Source of the DNA: an uncultured Pelagibacteraceae bacterium
GTDB lineage: Bacteria > Pseudomonadota > Alphaproteobacteria > Pelagibacterales > Pelagibacteraceae
Reading direction: 5' to 3'
NCBI GenBank assembly: GCA_902566775.1
Contig: CACFKF010000002.1
Location: 34,993 to 98,992 of the forward strand
Length of the DNA: 64,000 nucleotides
How positions within the stretch are numbered: the stretch's first letter is position 1; each line of letters starts with the position of its first letter. Below the pieces are notes generated by a model. It saw only the letters and a program-made list of their open reading frames with translations, had not been told where the DNA came from and did no database searches. This document shows positions 35,592-44,293 of this stretch, piece by piece. The position numbers and the translations under genes were made by a program.

Positions 35592-36243
35592 TAATTTTTA
35601 ATTTTTTATCAATTATTTTTTTTATTTTTAAAAAACATGCTCTTTTAGATAAATTTGTAGTATTAATCAAGATTGAATCTTTTGTTCTTTTAAGGGGCGA
35701 TATTCTTCTATTATAGTCACTTTTATCTCGTTTTTTAATGCTTTTAAGTACCTTGTTATATGGTATTTTTTTATTAAGACTTTTTAGTTCCAAGTATCTT
35801 CTTTTTGCTCTTGTTTTAATGCTTGCAGTAATGAAGAATTTAAAATCTGCATTAGGAATAATTTTATAAGTTATATCTCTTCCATCCAAGCAAGATCCAT
35901 TATATTTTTTTGGTGGGTTATATGCACATTTAATCTGAAAATTATGAACTAGTTTTCTAATTTTTTTGTTTTTTGCAATAATTGATGCAGCTACTCCAAC
36001 TTCATTAGTTAATAATTTTTTATTTTTTAAATCTGTTATTTTTAATTTTTTTATTTTGTTAATTATGAAAGAAGAACTAAATTTTTTTGAATTTTTAATT
36101 TTATAATATCCTAAAAGTCTATAAATTTTGCCAGTATCTAAATATAATAATTTATAATGCTTTGAAATTAGTTTAGCCTGTGTTCCTGCACCAGCAGCAG
36201 CTGGACTATCTATAGCGACTTTTAGATTTCTTTTTAACTTCAT
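35578..36243 (-). CDS. cmk: Cytidylate kinase with altered P-loop
   Basis: CMP/dCMP kinase by position (aroA-cmk-rpsA) and by LLYLDTGKIYRLLG, NEVGVAASIIA, CLDGRDITYKIIPNADFKFFITAS and RDKSDYNRRISPLKRTKDSILINT. The P-loop reads DSPAAAGAGTQAK where the family has DGPxxxGKGT, so the phosphate-binding lysine is alanine at residue 19 (codon 36189-36187). All other CMP kinase signatures are kept, and 221 residues is normal. It is probably active with another residue compensating, but that cannot be seen here. Confidence 0.9.
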   Translation of the reverse strand: MKLKRNLKVAIDSPAAAGAGTQAKLISKHYKLLYLDTGKIYRLLGYYKIKNSKKFSSSFIINKIKKLKITDLKNKKLLTNEVGVAASIIAKNKKIRKLVHNFQIKCAYNPPKKYNGSCLDGRDITYKIIPNADFKFFITASIKTRAKRRYLELKSLNKKIPYNKVLKSIKKRDKSDYNRRISPLKRTKDSILINTTNLSKRACFLKIKKIIDKKLKINGNL

Positions 36244-37583
36244 AAATTTATTTTTGACCCAAGATCTTTTTTAAGAATTTTGAAAAATGATGGAAATGAA
36301 GTTCTAATTGATTCTGGATTATGTATTTTCCATTCTCCGCCAAGGGTTAATGCTGCAATTGTACTCATTGCCATAACTCTATGGTCTTTTAAATAATTTT
36401 TTATTTCGTATCTATTATTTAATTTTAAGTTTGGTTGTCCCCATATTTTGATACCATGATTTTTAATTAATTTATTTTTAACACCCATCATACTTAGAAT
36501 TTTTGATCCCCAATCTAATCTTCTAGATTCTTTTTTGTTTAATTCTTCGAGATTTTTGAAGTAAGAAACTCCTTTAGCCTTAGCGGCAGCAAGAAAAATT
36601 ATCAGAAATTCATCGATGGCACTAGTATTTAATTTAGAAGGACAGTTTATTGAATTTAATGATTTAGCACTTCTTACATGAATATCGGCAACCATCTCAC
36701 CTTTGTAATTTTTTTTATTTTTTAAATTTATTTTTGCACCCATTTTATTTAGTATTTGTATGATCCCACTTCTTGATTTATTTACTCCTACATTTTCTAT
36801 AATAAGTTTACTATCTTGAGACAATAGGGTTAACACAATAAAAAAAGCACTAGAGCTAATGTCTGAAGGAATATTATAGTTAAAGGCTTTAAAATTTTGT
36901 TTACCTTTAACTTTGATAATTTCAAAATTGTTAAATTTTTTTATTTTTATAGGAATTTTTAAATACTTGAATAAAAGTTCAGTATGATTCCTTGAAGGTT
37001 TGCATATTAGTTTAGTTTCACCAGGAACAGATAAAGCGGCGAGCATAACAGCACTTTTACATTGGCTAGAACCTTTGAGTTCTAAGTAGTTTATTGGAGT
37101 TAAATAATTACTACCTTTTATATATAAAGGTAAAGTATATTTGTTTTTTGGATAAAAAGTTGCACCAAATTCTGTGAGTGGATCAATTATTCTTTTCATG
37201 TCTCTCTTTGATAATGATTTATCTCCTATTATTTTTATTTTTTTCGAAGAGTTAATTAGAAGAGAGGTCAGCAGCCGTACACAAGTGCCCGAATTGTTTC
37301 CGTTTAAAGTTAAATTATCTTTATATACATAACTATTTAATCCATTGCCAGTAATTAGACAAAAATTATTTTTTTTATCCCATCTAATTTTTACTCCAAG
37401 TTTTTTTAGACAATTAATTGTACTTTCTACATCTTCAGATTTTAACAAATTGTCAGCTTTTGATTTTCCAATTGCTTGTGAAGCTAGGATAGCAAAACGA
37501 ATACTTAAACTTTTATCACCATCTACTTTTATTTTTTTATTATATTTTTTTATTATACGATTAATTATAATAGGTTTTGGCAT
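36240..37583 (-). CDS. aroA: 3-phosphoshikimate 1-carboxyvinyltransferase (EPSP synthase)
   Basis: Shikimate-pathway enzyme joining shikimate-3-phosphate and PEP, 447 residues. GDKSLSIRF keeps the Lys-Ser-Arg triad; GNNSGTCVRLL, SRNHTELL, SAIDEFLI, KKESRRLDW, DHRVMAMST and SIRTSFPSF follow in order. Several linking residues differ from textbook motifs (for example KRDMKR for RPM), typical for this divergent lineage. It overlaps cmk by 4 bases. Confidence 0.93.
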   Translation of the reverse strand: MPKPIIINRIIKKYNKKIKVDGDKSLSIRFAILASQAIGKSKADNLLKSEDVESTINCLKKLGVKIRWDKKNNFCLITGNGLNSYVYKDNLTLNGNNSGTCVRLLTSLLINSSKKIKIIGDKSLSKRDMKRIIDPLTEFGATFYPKNKYTLPLYIKGSNYLTPINYLELKGSSQCKSAVMLAALSVPGETKLICKPSRNHTELLFKYLKIPIKIKKFNNFEIIKVKGKQNFKAFNYNIPSDISSSAFFIVLTLLSQDSKLIIENVGVNKSRSGIIQILNKMGAKINLKNKKNYKGEMVADIHVRSAKSLNSINCPSKLNTSAIDEFLIIFLAAAKAKGVSYFKNLEELNKKESRRLDWGSKILSMMGVKNKLIKNHGIKIWGQPNLKLNNRYEIKNYLKDHRVMAMSTIAALTLGGEWKIHNPESIRTSFPSFFKILKKDLGSKINL

Positions 37584-37595
37584 TTTGACTTTCTA

Positions 37596-38375
37596 TTAAT
37601 TGAATTTAAATGAATCGCCAAAATATTGACTTCTTGCCGTAACATTATTCATAAGTTGGGAAGGTGTTCCTTGAGCTATGACTTTTCCATTAGAAAGTAT
37701 TATCGATGAGTCTGCTACAGCTAAAATATCTCTAGCTGCATGATCACATATAATGATTGAAATTTTTGGATTTTCTGTTTGCAAGTTTACAATTATTTCT
37801 TGAAGCATTTTGATTGTAAGTAAGTCCAATGCAGAATAAGGTTCATCAAGCAATAATATTTGAGGATCCCCTAAAAGCGCTAGTGCAATTACACATTTTT
37901 TTCGTTGTCCACCAGATAATAATTTAGTTTTTATATCCCTGACTGAATCTAATTCAAATTTTGAAATTAGTTTATTAATTTTTTCGTTTCTAATTCGATC
38001 ATCTTTTATTAAAACTTCACCAACACACTTTAAATTTTCATACAATGTAAGATCGGAAAAAAAACCACCATATTGAGGACAAAAACCTATTTTAAATTTT
38101 GTTGTTCTTTCATAAATTGGATAATTTGTTGCATTGATACCATTAAATAATATTGAACCGTAAGCTGGTTTTATTAAACCAGTTATCAAATTGAAAATAG
38201 TAGATTTTCCAACTCCGTTTGGCCCCAATAATCCTAGAATTTGTCCTTGATTAGCATCAAAATTAATATTGTCTAAAATTTGTCTCTTGCCAAATGATAA
38301 AGAGATTTTTTTTAAAGAAACTATTGGTTTTTGTTTTTTAAATGATTTGATTCTAAATTTTTTTATTACAGCCAT
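37596..38375 (-). CDS. lptB: ABC ATPase in the LptB position
   Basis: ABC ATP-binding protein of 259 residues. Walker A is LLGPNGVGKSTIF, the signature is LLSGGQRKKCVIALAL and Walker B is ILLLDEPYSALD. It resembles LptB, the ATPase that powers LPS transport to the outer membrane, in length and in lying next to an LptC-like gene and kdsD. The signature is less typical than standard LptB (usually LSGGERRRxEIARAL), so the call leans on context. lptA is missing from its usual place between lptC and lptB. Confidence 0.78.
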   Translation of the reverse strand: MAVIKKFRIKSFKKQKPIVSLKKISLSFGKRQILDNINFDANQGQILGLLGPNGVGKSTIFNLITGLIKPAYGSILFNGINATNYPIYERTTKFKIGFCPQYGGFFSDLTLYENLKCVGEVLIKDDRIRNEKINKLISKFELDSVRDIKTKLLSGGQRKKCVIALALLGDPQILLLDEPYSALDLLTIKMLQEIIVNLQTENPKISIIICDHAARDILAVADSSIILSNGKVIAQGTPSQLMNNVTARSQYFGDSFKFN

Positions 38376-38384
38376 AATTATTTT

Positions 38385-38981
38385 TCATTTATAATTTATT
38401 ATTTTAATTTTTTCAGAATTATTATCCATAAAAATTTTAGTATTTTTTGTTATTAAATCAATTTCCAATCTATCAGCAGTTAATTTTGTTCCTGGTTTGT
38501 TATAAACTATATTTTTATACATCGATGCTTTATTATCATTAAATGATATATCTAAATTTTCACTAGTTGTTTTATGAATTAAATGAGTTAATTCAACATT
38601 TTCAAAAAAATTGGTTTCATGATCTATTTTGTTATAAATCGCATATTTTGACACTATTTTGATTGGTGGACTGTCTTTTAAATATATTAAAGCTTTTACA
38701 TTAGTCATAAACATTTTATTTGAATTTTGAATATCAACTTTTCCAAATTCTGAAAAAAGTTCATAATAGTTACCAGATTTATCAGAAAATGAATAATTTA
38801 TATCTTTTATTAAAGTTCCAGTTTCACTGTCAATTTTTGTTTCTGTATTTATAATTTTATCTGTTTCTAAGTTTGTTTTTTTTTGGCTTTTTTCTTCACT
38901 AAAATAAATAAAAAAAACAGATAAAATTATTCCCAATAATATTATAAATAATAATAATTGAATTATTATTTTTTTATTCAT
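38385..38981 (-). CDS. lptC: LptC-like LPS export protein
   Basis: Protein of 198 residues with one N-terminal membrane anchor (IIIQLLLFIILLGIILSVFFIYF) followed by a periplasmic beta-rich domain, as in LptC, which bridges the inner-membrane LPS transporter to LptA. YAIYNKIDHETNFFENVELTH and TADRLEIDLITKNTKIFM fit the LptC/OstA-like jellyroll. It lies between kdsD and lptB, the conserved LPS-export neighbourhood. Sequence identity in this family is low, so context carries weight. Confidence 0.75.
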   Translation of the reverse strand: MNKKIIIQLLLFIILLGIILSVFFIYFSEEKSQKKTNLETDKIINTETKIDSETGTLIKDINYSFSDKSGNYYELFSEFGKVDIQNSNKMFMTNVKALIYLKDSPPIKIVSKYAIYNKIDHETNFFENVELTHLIHKTTSENLDISFNDNKASMYKNIVYNKPGTKLTADRLEIDLITKNTKIFMDNNSEKIKIINYK

Positions 38982-39956
38982 TTACCGAACATTTTCTAGG
39001 ACTTTATGTATATGTAGCACGCCTATAGTTTTATTTTTTTTATTATTTTTGTGAACAAGAAGGCTAGTTATACGTTTGCTATTCATTAAATTTAAACATT
39101 GGATCGCAAGCATATCTCTATCTATACTCAATGGCTTTTTAGTCATGATGTCTTTAACTTTTAAATCATGTAGGTTTTTATATTTTTGACTAGCTCTTTT
39201 CACATCTCCATCAACTATCAGGCCACTTGTTAATTTTTTTTTATTTCTAACAACAAGAAGTCCTAATTTTTTTTTAGAAAGTATTTTTAAAGTTTTTTTC
39301 ATTTTACTATTTTCTGATATAAAAGGTGGCTTAACCATTAAGTCGCTTGAACAAAGAAGTTTTTTTGACAAAGTTCCACCAGGATGAAATTTGCGAAATA
39401 CTTTTATACCGTGTTTTTTATATTTCATAACAGCAATTACTAGAGAACTTCCTATTGATGCCTGGGTAATTAAGCTACTACTTGGAACAATGCTTCCTTC
39501 GCCTGCTTCTTTAACTTCGGGAATTAAAATTTTTATATTAGCTGCTTTATATAAAACAGAATTTTTTTTAGAAGTTATTCCAATTAATGTTATATTGTGT
39601 TTTTTAGAATATGAGATAATTGGATCAAGCTCAGAAGATGAACCTGAATTACTGATAAGTATTAAAATATCTTTTTTTATAGATGTTGATATTGCACCAA
39701 GATCGCCATGAGCAGCATCAGCAGCAGACTGCAAAGCGAAAGAACTTGCTCCAATTGAATTCAATGAAGAAGCAATTAAGTTTGCTAAGTGACCAGATTT
39801 TCCAACTCCAACCAATATACATTTAGATTGACAATCACCTATAGCTTTTACAGCTTTGTTAAAAGAGTTGCCAATTGATTTTTTTAATTTATTTAAAGCT
39901 GATATTTGTAGATTTATAGTAGTTTCTGCTGATTTATTGTATTTATTATTTTTCAT
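38982..39956 (-). CDS. kdsD: Arabinose-5-phosphate isomerase
   Basis: SIS-domain isomerase (KdsD/KpsF family, 324 residues) converting ribulose-5-phosphate to arabinose-5-phosphate, the first step to Kdo. The SIS domain shows LVGVGKSGHLANLIASSLNS, SAADAAHGDLGAI and LILISNSGSSSEL. Two CBS repeats fill the C-terminal third (VKPPFISENSKMKK; VKDIMTKKPLSIDRDMLA). It overlaps rnd by 4 bases. kdsB at 45853 acts later in the same pathway. Confidence 0.92.
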   Translation of the reverse strand: MKNNKYNKSAETTINLQISALNKLKKSIGNSFNKAVKAIGDCQSKCILVGVGKSGHLANLIASSLNSIGASSFALQSAADAAHGDLGAISTSIKKDILILISNSGSSSELDPIISYSKKHNITLIGITSKKNSVLYKAANIKILIPEVKEAGEGSIVPSSSLITQASIGSSLVIAVMKYKKHGIKVFRKFHPGGTLSKKLLCSSDLMVKPPFISENSKMKKTLKILSKKKLGLLVVRNKKKLTSGLIVDGDVKRASQKYKNLHDLKVKDIMTKKPLSIDRDMLAIQCLNLMNSKRITSLLVHKNNKKNKTIGVLHIHKVLENVR

Positions 39957-40579
39957 TCATGACTCCATATATCTATATTTTCATATCCAGCCAAATCAAG
40001 ATCCACTCTTACTTTTAAATATTTTAAAGCATTTTTATAAAGTTCCATTCTTTTTTCTCTAATCAAAATTTTATTTAGTTCTTGATTTATTTTTGAAATA
40101 TATAAAACGTCATTGCTAGAATATTTTAATTGTTCTGGGTCTAAATTTTTTTTTCCAAAATCTGAAGATTGTTTAGCTTTTGATATTGATACACCGCAAA
40201 ATTCTTGGACTAAGACTTTATAGGAATGCAAACTCGAATATCCTCTCGCTAGTTTACTTTGTAATTTAGTACATTCAATGTTTTCAACATCTATTTTTAG
40301 AGCCCATTTTATCATTTGTAAGTCTTTACGCGCGTAATGAAAAATTTTTTTGACATTTTGGTTAGTTAATAATTTAACTAAATTTGGCGATTTATACGTT
40401 TCTCTATTAATAAATTGAACTATGTGTACTTCTTTAGACCCTTCAAAATGTAATTGGATAAGACATAGCTTGTCTTTAGGAGGATTCAAACCTGTAAACT
40501 CGCAATCACATGCGACCACAGGGCCTAATTTTAAATTTGCTGGAAGATCATCTTTATGTAGTTTAATAATAGTACTCAT
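39953..40579 (-). CDS. rnd: Ribonuclease D-type 3'-5' exonuclease
   Basis: DEDD-family exonuclease of 208 residues containing only the catalytic domain. Exo I is VACDCEFTGLNP, Exo II includes KKIFHYARKDLQMIKWAL and Exo III is YSSNDVLYISKI. The HRDC domains of longer RNase D are absent, a common alphaproteobacterial form. It is the first gene of the 14-gene minus-strand run ending at folC. Confidence 0.87.
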   Translation of the reverse strand: MSTIIKLHKDDLPANLKLGPVVACDCEFTGLNPPKDKLCLIQLHFEGSKEVHIVQFINRETYKSPNLVKLLTNQNVKKIFHYARKDLQMIKWALKIDVENIECTKLQSKLARGYSSLHSYKVLVQEFCGVSISKAKQSSDFGKKNLDPEQLKYSSNDVLYISKINQELNKILIREKRMELYKNALKYLKVRVDLDLAGYENIDIWSHE

Positions 40580-40612
40580 TGCTAATGTTTATTTATATAT
40601 ATTTATTGTGAT

Positions 40613-41575
40613 ATGAAACCTAAAAATTGTCTAATTTTTGGCGCTTCGGGATTAATTGGTCGTCATTTAATAAGAAAGTTAACTAAAAATAATTACAAAG
40701 TAACAGCTATAACAAGAAATATTCATCAAAAAGGATATTTATTAAAAACCCAAGGAAATGCTGGATATATTGAAATTGTTGAGGCTAGTATTTTTGATGA
40801 GGATAAAATTGATAATTTAATAAAAAATGCAGATGTATGTATAAATCTGATAGGAATTTTATATCAGAAAGGAAAGCTCAATACATTTAAGAATATTCAT
40901 GAAAAATTTCCAATTTTTTTATCAAATTTATGCAGAAAGCATAAAGTTGAACAGTTTTTTCATTTGTCTGCTCTTGGAATTGAAAATGCAGAAGATAGTT
41001 TATATGCATCTAGTAAGCTAAAAGGTGAATTTTTTATAAGAAAAAATTTTAAAGAAGCAAATATATTAAAACCCTCTGTGATTTATTCTGTTGATGACAA
41101 ATTTACTACCAGTTTTATGAGAATTCTTGCTTTATCACCAATGTTTCCTTTGTACTATAATGGCTCAACTTTGTTTAGACCTATTTATATTTCAGATCTT
41201 ACTGAAATAATTTATCAGATGATTGAAAAAAATATAAAATCTACAATAATGGAATGTGTTGGTCCAGAAGAAATCTCTCTGAAAAATATTTTAAAAAGAC
41301 TATCGAAATTAATTGATAAAAAAAGACTATTAATACCTATACCTTTGCCAATTGCAAAATTATCAGCAATTTTTTTTCAATTTTTTCCTAGACCATTGAT
41401 AACATTGGATCAACTTAAACTATTAAAATATAATAATGTTCCTTCAGGAAAATATAAAACTAATTTTGATTTTAAAATGCCCAGCATTACATGTTTTGAG
41501 GATGGAGTAAAAAAATATTCTTTTATGTGGAGAGATGGCGGACAATTTTCTACAGTCAAAGAAACGAAAAATTAA
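40613..41575 (+). CDS. Complex I NDUFA9-family NAD(P)-binding protein
   Basis: Atypical short-chain dehydrogenase/epimerase-like protein of 320 residues. The Rossmann motif is IFGASGLIGRHLIRKL. DVCINLIGILYQKGKLNTF and FFHLSALGIE match the complex I NDUFA9-like family of alphaproteobacteria and mitochondria. It is thought to support complex I or quinone-linked functions; no catalytic role is established. It is divergent from rnd across only 33 bases. Confidence 0.83.
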   Translation: MKPKNCLIFGASGLIGRHLIRKLTKNNYKVTAITRNIHQKGYLLKTQGNAGYIEIVEASIFDEDKIDNLIKNADVCINLIGILYQKGKLNTFKNIHEKFPIFLSNLCRKHKVEQFFHLSALGIENAEDSLYASSKLKGEFFIRKNFKEANILKPSVIYSVDDKFTTSFMRILALSPMFPLYYNGSTLFRPIYISDLTEIIYQMIEKNIKSTIMECVGPEEISLKNILKRLSKLIDKKRLLIPIPLPIAKLSAIFFQFFPRPLITLDQLKLLKYNNVPSGKYKTNFDFKMPSITCFEDGVKKYSFMWRDGGQFSTVKETKN

Positions 41576-41661
41576 TATAACTAAATATTTTTAATAATAA
41601 ATAAGTCATTAAAAAAATTTTTAAATTAAATAATTAAATATAAAGTGGTTGATCCAATATT

Positions 41662-42177
41662 TTAAGCTGACTTGATTTTTTTCTCAATAAATTTAGGAAC
41701 TTCATCTTCTTTTTCTACCACATCTTCTTTTTTTGTCCTAGGTTGGAATATTACCATAAGATGGAGTGGACAATAGCTAAATTTCTGTTTTGCACTATTA
41801 ACAGTTTTTCTTCCACAAAATGTTGCATTTGGTTCATTTGGATGCACGTTATGATCCATATATTTACAAGTATCTTCGGTTAATTCTTCCAAAGTTAAGT
41901 TTCTTGAGGGTTCAAAATTTTTTTCTATTAAAAGAGATCTAAATTTGTTTCTTCGTCCTCTAATTTTTGTTTTTTGAAATTTTTCACTGATTCCTTTTGA
42001 AATTACTTCATCGGCGCTTTTGCTATTTTTTATTTTTGTAGAAAGAGAAAGTCTATGTGCTTTACCAATTACTGCATTCCTACTTACATCTCCAATTATC
42101 TCTGCTATTTGGCTCGCTGTACTTCCTTTTCCCCATAATTCTTTCAATTTTTTTACTTTTTCTTCATTCCAGCTCAT
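41662..42177 (-). CDS. gcrA: GcrA cell-cycle regulator
   Basis: Alphaproteobacterial transcription factor that, in Caulobacter, works with sigma-70 at promoters carrying CcrM-methylated GANTC sites. The N-terminal MSWNEEKVKKLKELWGKGSTASQIAEIIGDVSRNAVIGKAHRLSL is diagnostic; the later SYCPLHLMVIFQP matches the family C-terminus. The ORF track adds 18 hydrophobic residues upstream; the family start is MSW at 42177, giving 171 residues. A convergent gap of 86 AT-rich bases separates it from the NDUFA9-like gene. Confidence 0.95.
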   Translation of the reverse strand: MSWNEEKVKKLKELWGKGSTASQIAEIIGDVSRNAVIGKAHRLSLSTKIKNSKSADEVISKGISEKFQKTKIRGRRNKFRSLLIEKNFEPSRNLTLEELTEDTCKYMDHNVHPNEPNATFCGRKTVNSAKQKFSYCPLHLMVIFQPRTKKEDVVEKEDEVPKFIEKKIKSA

Positions 42178-42304
42178 AACAACTATATATAGTATATTTA
42201 ATAAATAATTTACAACATAGAGTACACACAATAATAATTTAAAAACAAGCTAAAATATTGTTTTTTCCACAAAATTTATAAAAAAACGTTATGAATATTT
42301 TAAT

Positions 42305-43117
42305 ATGTCAGGAATGCAAAAAAAATATCAAATTGGAGTAAGAAAATTTGGATTAATTAACTGGGTAGGTTTTTACAATTTATACGTTAAAGAAGTTTAC
42401 AGATTTTTTAACGTGTGGATTCAAACTTTATTTTCACCGCTCATTTCTAGTTTGTTATTCTTATCCGTCCTCTCACTTGCAATTGGAAATGATAGGGGAG
42501 ATGTATTGGGCTTTCCATTCATTAGCTTTTTGGCACCAGGCCTTATTGCTATGTCAATTATTCAACAAAGTTTTTCTCACTCATCTTCTTCATTCATGAT
42601 AGGTAAAATACAAGGAATTATAATTGATACCTTATTAGCACCTCTCTCAGCAGCCGAAGTTACTTTGGCGATAATTTTAGCAGCTGTTACAAGAAGTGTA
42701 ATTATAACAATAATATCAATTTTGGTATTTTCTTTGATAATTGATCTACACATTTATAGTGTACTATATATATTTATATTTGCTTTTTTGGGATCGTTTA
42801 TTCTTGGAGCCCTAGGCATTATTGCAGGTTTATGGGCAGAAAAATTTGATCATATGGCAACAGTTACCAATTTTATTATAACTCCACTATCTTTTTTAAG
42901 TGGTGTTTTTTATTCTGTAGATAGACTTCCAGTTTTCTTTAAATCGATAAGCCAAATTAATCCCTTTTTTTATATGATAGATGGTTTTAGGTATGGTTTT
43001 TTGGGAACATCTGATGGTTCAATTAATTTTGGTATAGCTTATTTAACAATTTTATCAATTATAATGTGGTTCATATCTTATTATTTATTTAAAATAGGAT
43101 ATAAAATTAAATCTTAA
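42305..43117 (+). CDS. ABC-2 type permease (YadH-like)
   Basis: Integral membrane subunit of an ABC-2 exporter, 270 residues with about six helices. SPLISSLLFLSVLSLAIG, FLAPGLIAMSIIQQSFSHSSSSFMIGKIQG and PLSFLSGVFYSVDRLPVF are typical of YadH/DrrB permeases. No ATPase is adjacent; the YadG-like ATPase at 18175-19107 is the probable partner. It lies between gcrA and argD, which are neighbours in many alphaproteobacteria. Confidence 0.87.
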   Translation: MSGMQKKYQIGVRKFGLINWVGFYNLYVKEVYRFFNVWIQTLFSPLISSLLFLSVLSLAIGNDRGDVLGFPFISFLAPGLIAMSIIQQSFSHSSSSFMIGKIQGIIIDTLLAPLSAAEVTLAIILAAVTRSVIITIISILVFSLIIDLHIYSVLYIFIFAFLGSFILGALGIIAGLWAEKFDHMATVTNFIITPLSFLSGVFYSVDRLPVFFKSISQINPFFYMIDGFRYGFLGTSDGSINFGIAYLTILSIIMWFISYYLFKIGYKIKS

Positions 43118-43120
43118 AAA

Positions 43121-44293
43121 ATGGTGAGCGCACTTGCTAAAAATTATAGTAGAAGAAAAATTTCTTTTAAAAAAGGAAAAGGAAGTTTTCTCTATGCTAA
43201 TAATGGGAAAAAATATTTAGATTTTGTTCAAGGGATAGCAGTAAATTCTTTAGGACATTCAAATCCGAATTTAATCAAAGCAGTTAGTCAACAATCAAAA
43301 AAATTATGGCATATATCAAATGCATTTATTATACCTGAGGGCGAAAGATTAGCTAAAAGGTTAACAAAAAAAACATTTGCAGATTATGTTATTTTTCAAA
43401 ATAGCGGAACAGAAGCAACCGAAGTAGCAATAAAAGTTGCAAGAAGATATTTTTATTCAATTGGGCAACCAAAAAAAAATAGAGTTCTTTGTATAAAAAA
43501 CTCATTTCATGGCAGAACATTGGCAGCAATTTTTGCAAGTGGTTCAAAAAAAATGATTGAGGGGTTTGGACCAAAAGTACAGGGTTTTGACCACTTTGAA
43601 TTTGGCAACATTAAATCTCTAAAAAAATCTATAACAAAGAAAACAGCAGCAATTATGGTTGAAACTGTTATGGGCGAAGGAGGAATTAAAGTTATTTCAA
43701 AAAAATTTTTAAAAGAAATTGAAAAAATTTGTAAGAAAAAAAAAATTTTATTAATTTTTGACGAAATACAATGTGGAATAGGGAGAAGTGGAAAATTTTT
43801 TGCTTATGAATATTCAAACGTTAAACCTGATATTGTTCCTATAGCAAAAGGCATTGGGGGAGGATTTCCAATTGGTGCAGTTTTAATGAATAAAAAAGTA
43901 GCATCAGGAATGATACCTGGCTCCCATGGCTCCACTTTTGGGGGCAATCCGTTAGCAATGAGCGTAGGTAACGCTGTATTAGATCAGATATTTAAAAGAG
44001 GTTTTTTAAAAAATGTTCAAAAAATTTCTAAATATTTTCATTCTGAGCTCAAGAAAATTTGGAAAGATTATCCAAACATAATTAAAGAAGTAAGAGGATT
44101 AGGGCTATTGATAGGATTACAACTTCATCAAGATCAATCAAGATTTATTAAAAAATTAATGGAAAATAATCTTTTAACAATAAAAGCTGGAGAAAATGTA
44201 GTAAGAATACTTCCACCGCTTACAGTTAAGAAAAAGGAAGTTGATTTAGCAATTAAGATTATAAAAAAAGTTTGTAAGATATACAAAGTTTAA
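43121..44293 (+). CDS. argD: Acetylornithine aminotransferase
   Basis: Class III PLP aminotransferase making N-acetylornithine in arginine synthesis, 390 residues. QNSGTEATEVAIKVARRY, SFHGRTLAA, LIFDEIQCGIGRSG and the PLP lysine in PIAKGIGGGFPIGA are clear. The ArgD assignment over other class III enzymes rests on coupling to argF with a one-base overlap. Confidence 0.94.
   Translation: MVSALAKNYSRRKISFKKGKGSFLYANNGKKYLDFVQGIAVNSLGHSNPNLIKAVSQQSKKLWHISNAFIIPEGERLAKRLTKKTFADYVIFQNSGTEATEVAIKVARRYFYSIGQPKKNRVLCIKNSFHGRTLAAIFASGSKKMIEGFGPKVQGFDHFEFGNIKSLKKSITKKTAAIMVETVMGEGGIKVISKKFLKEIEKICKKKKILLIFDEIQCGIGRSGKFFAYEYSNVKPDIVPIAKGIGGGFPIGAVLMNKKVASGMIPGSHGSTFGGNPLAMSVGNAVLDQIFKRGFLKNVQKISKYFHSELKKIWKDYPNIIKEVRGLGLLIGLQLHQDQSRFIKKLMENNLLTIKAGENVVRILPPLTVKKKEVDLAIKIIKKVCKIYKV

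Noticed and set aside
41576-41661. Convergent gap between the NDUFA9-like gene and gcrA searched for a terminator or RNA
   Set aside because: Only AT-rich sequence with short A/T runs; no GC-stem hairpin seen.
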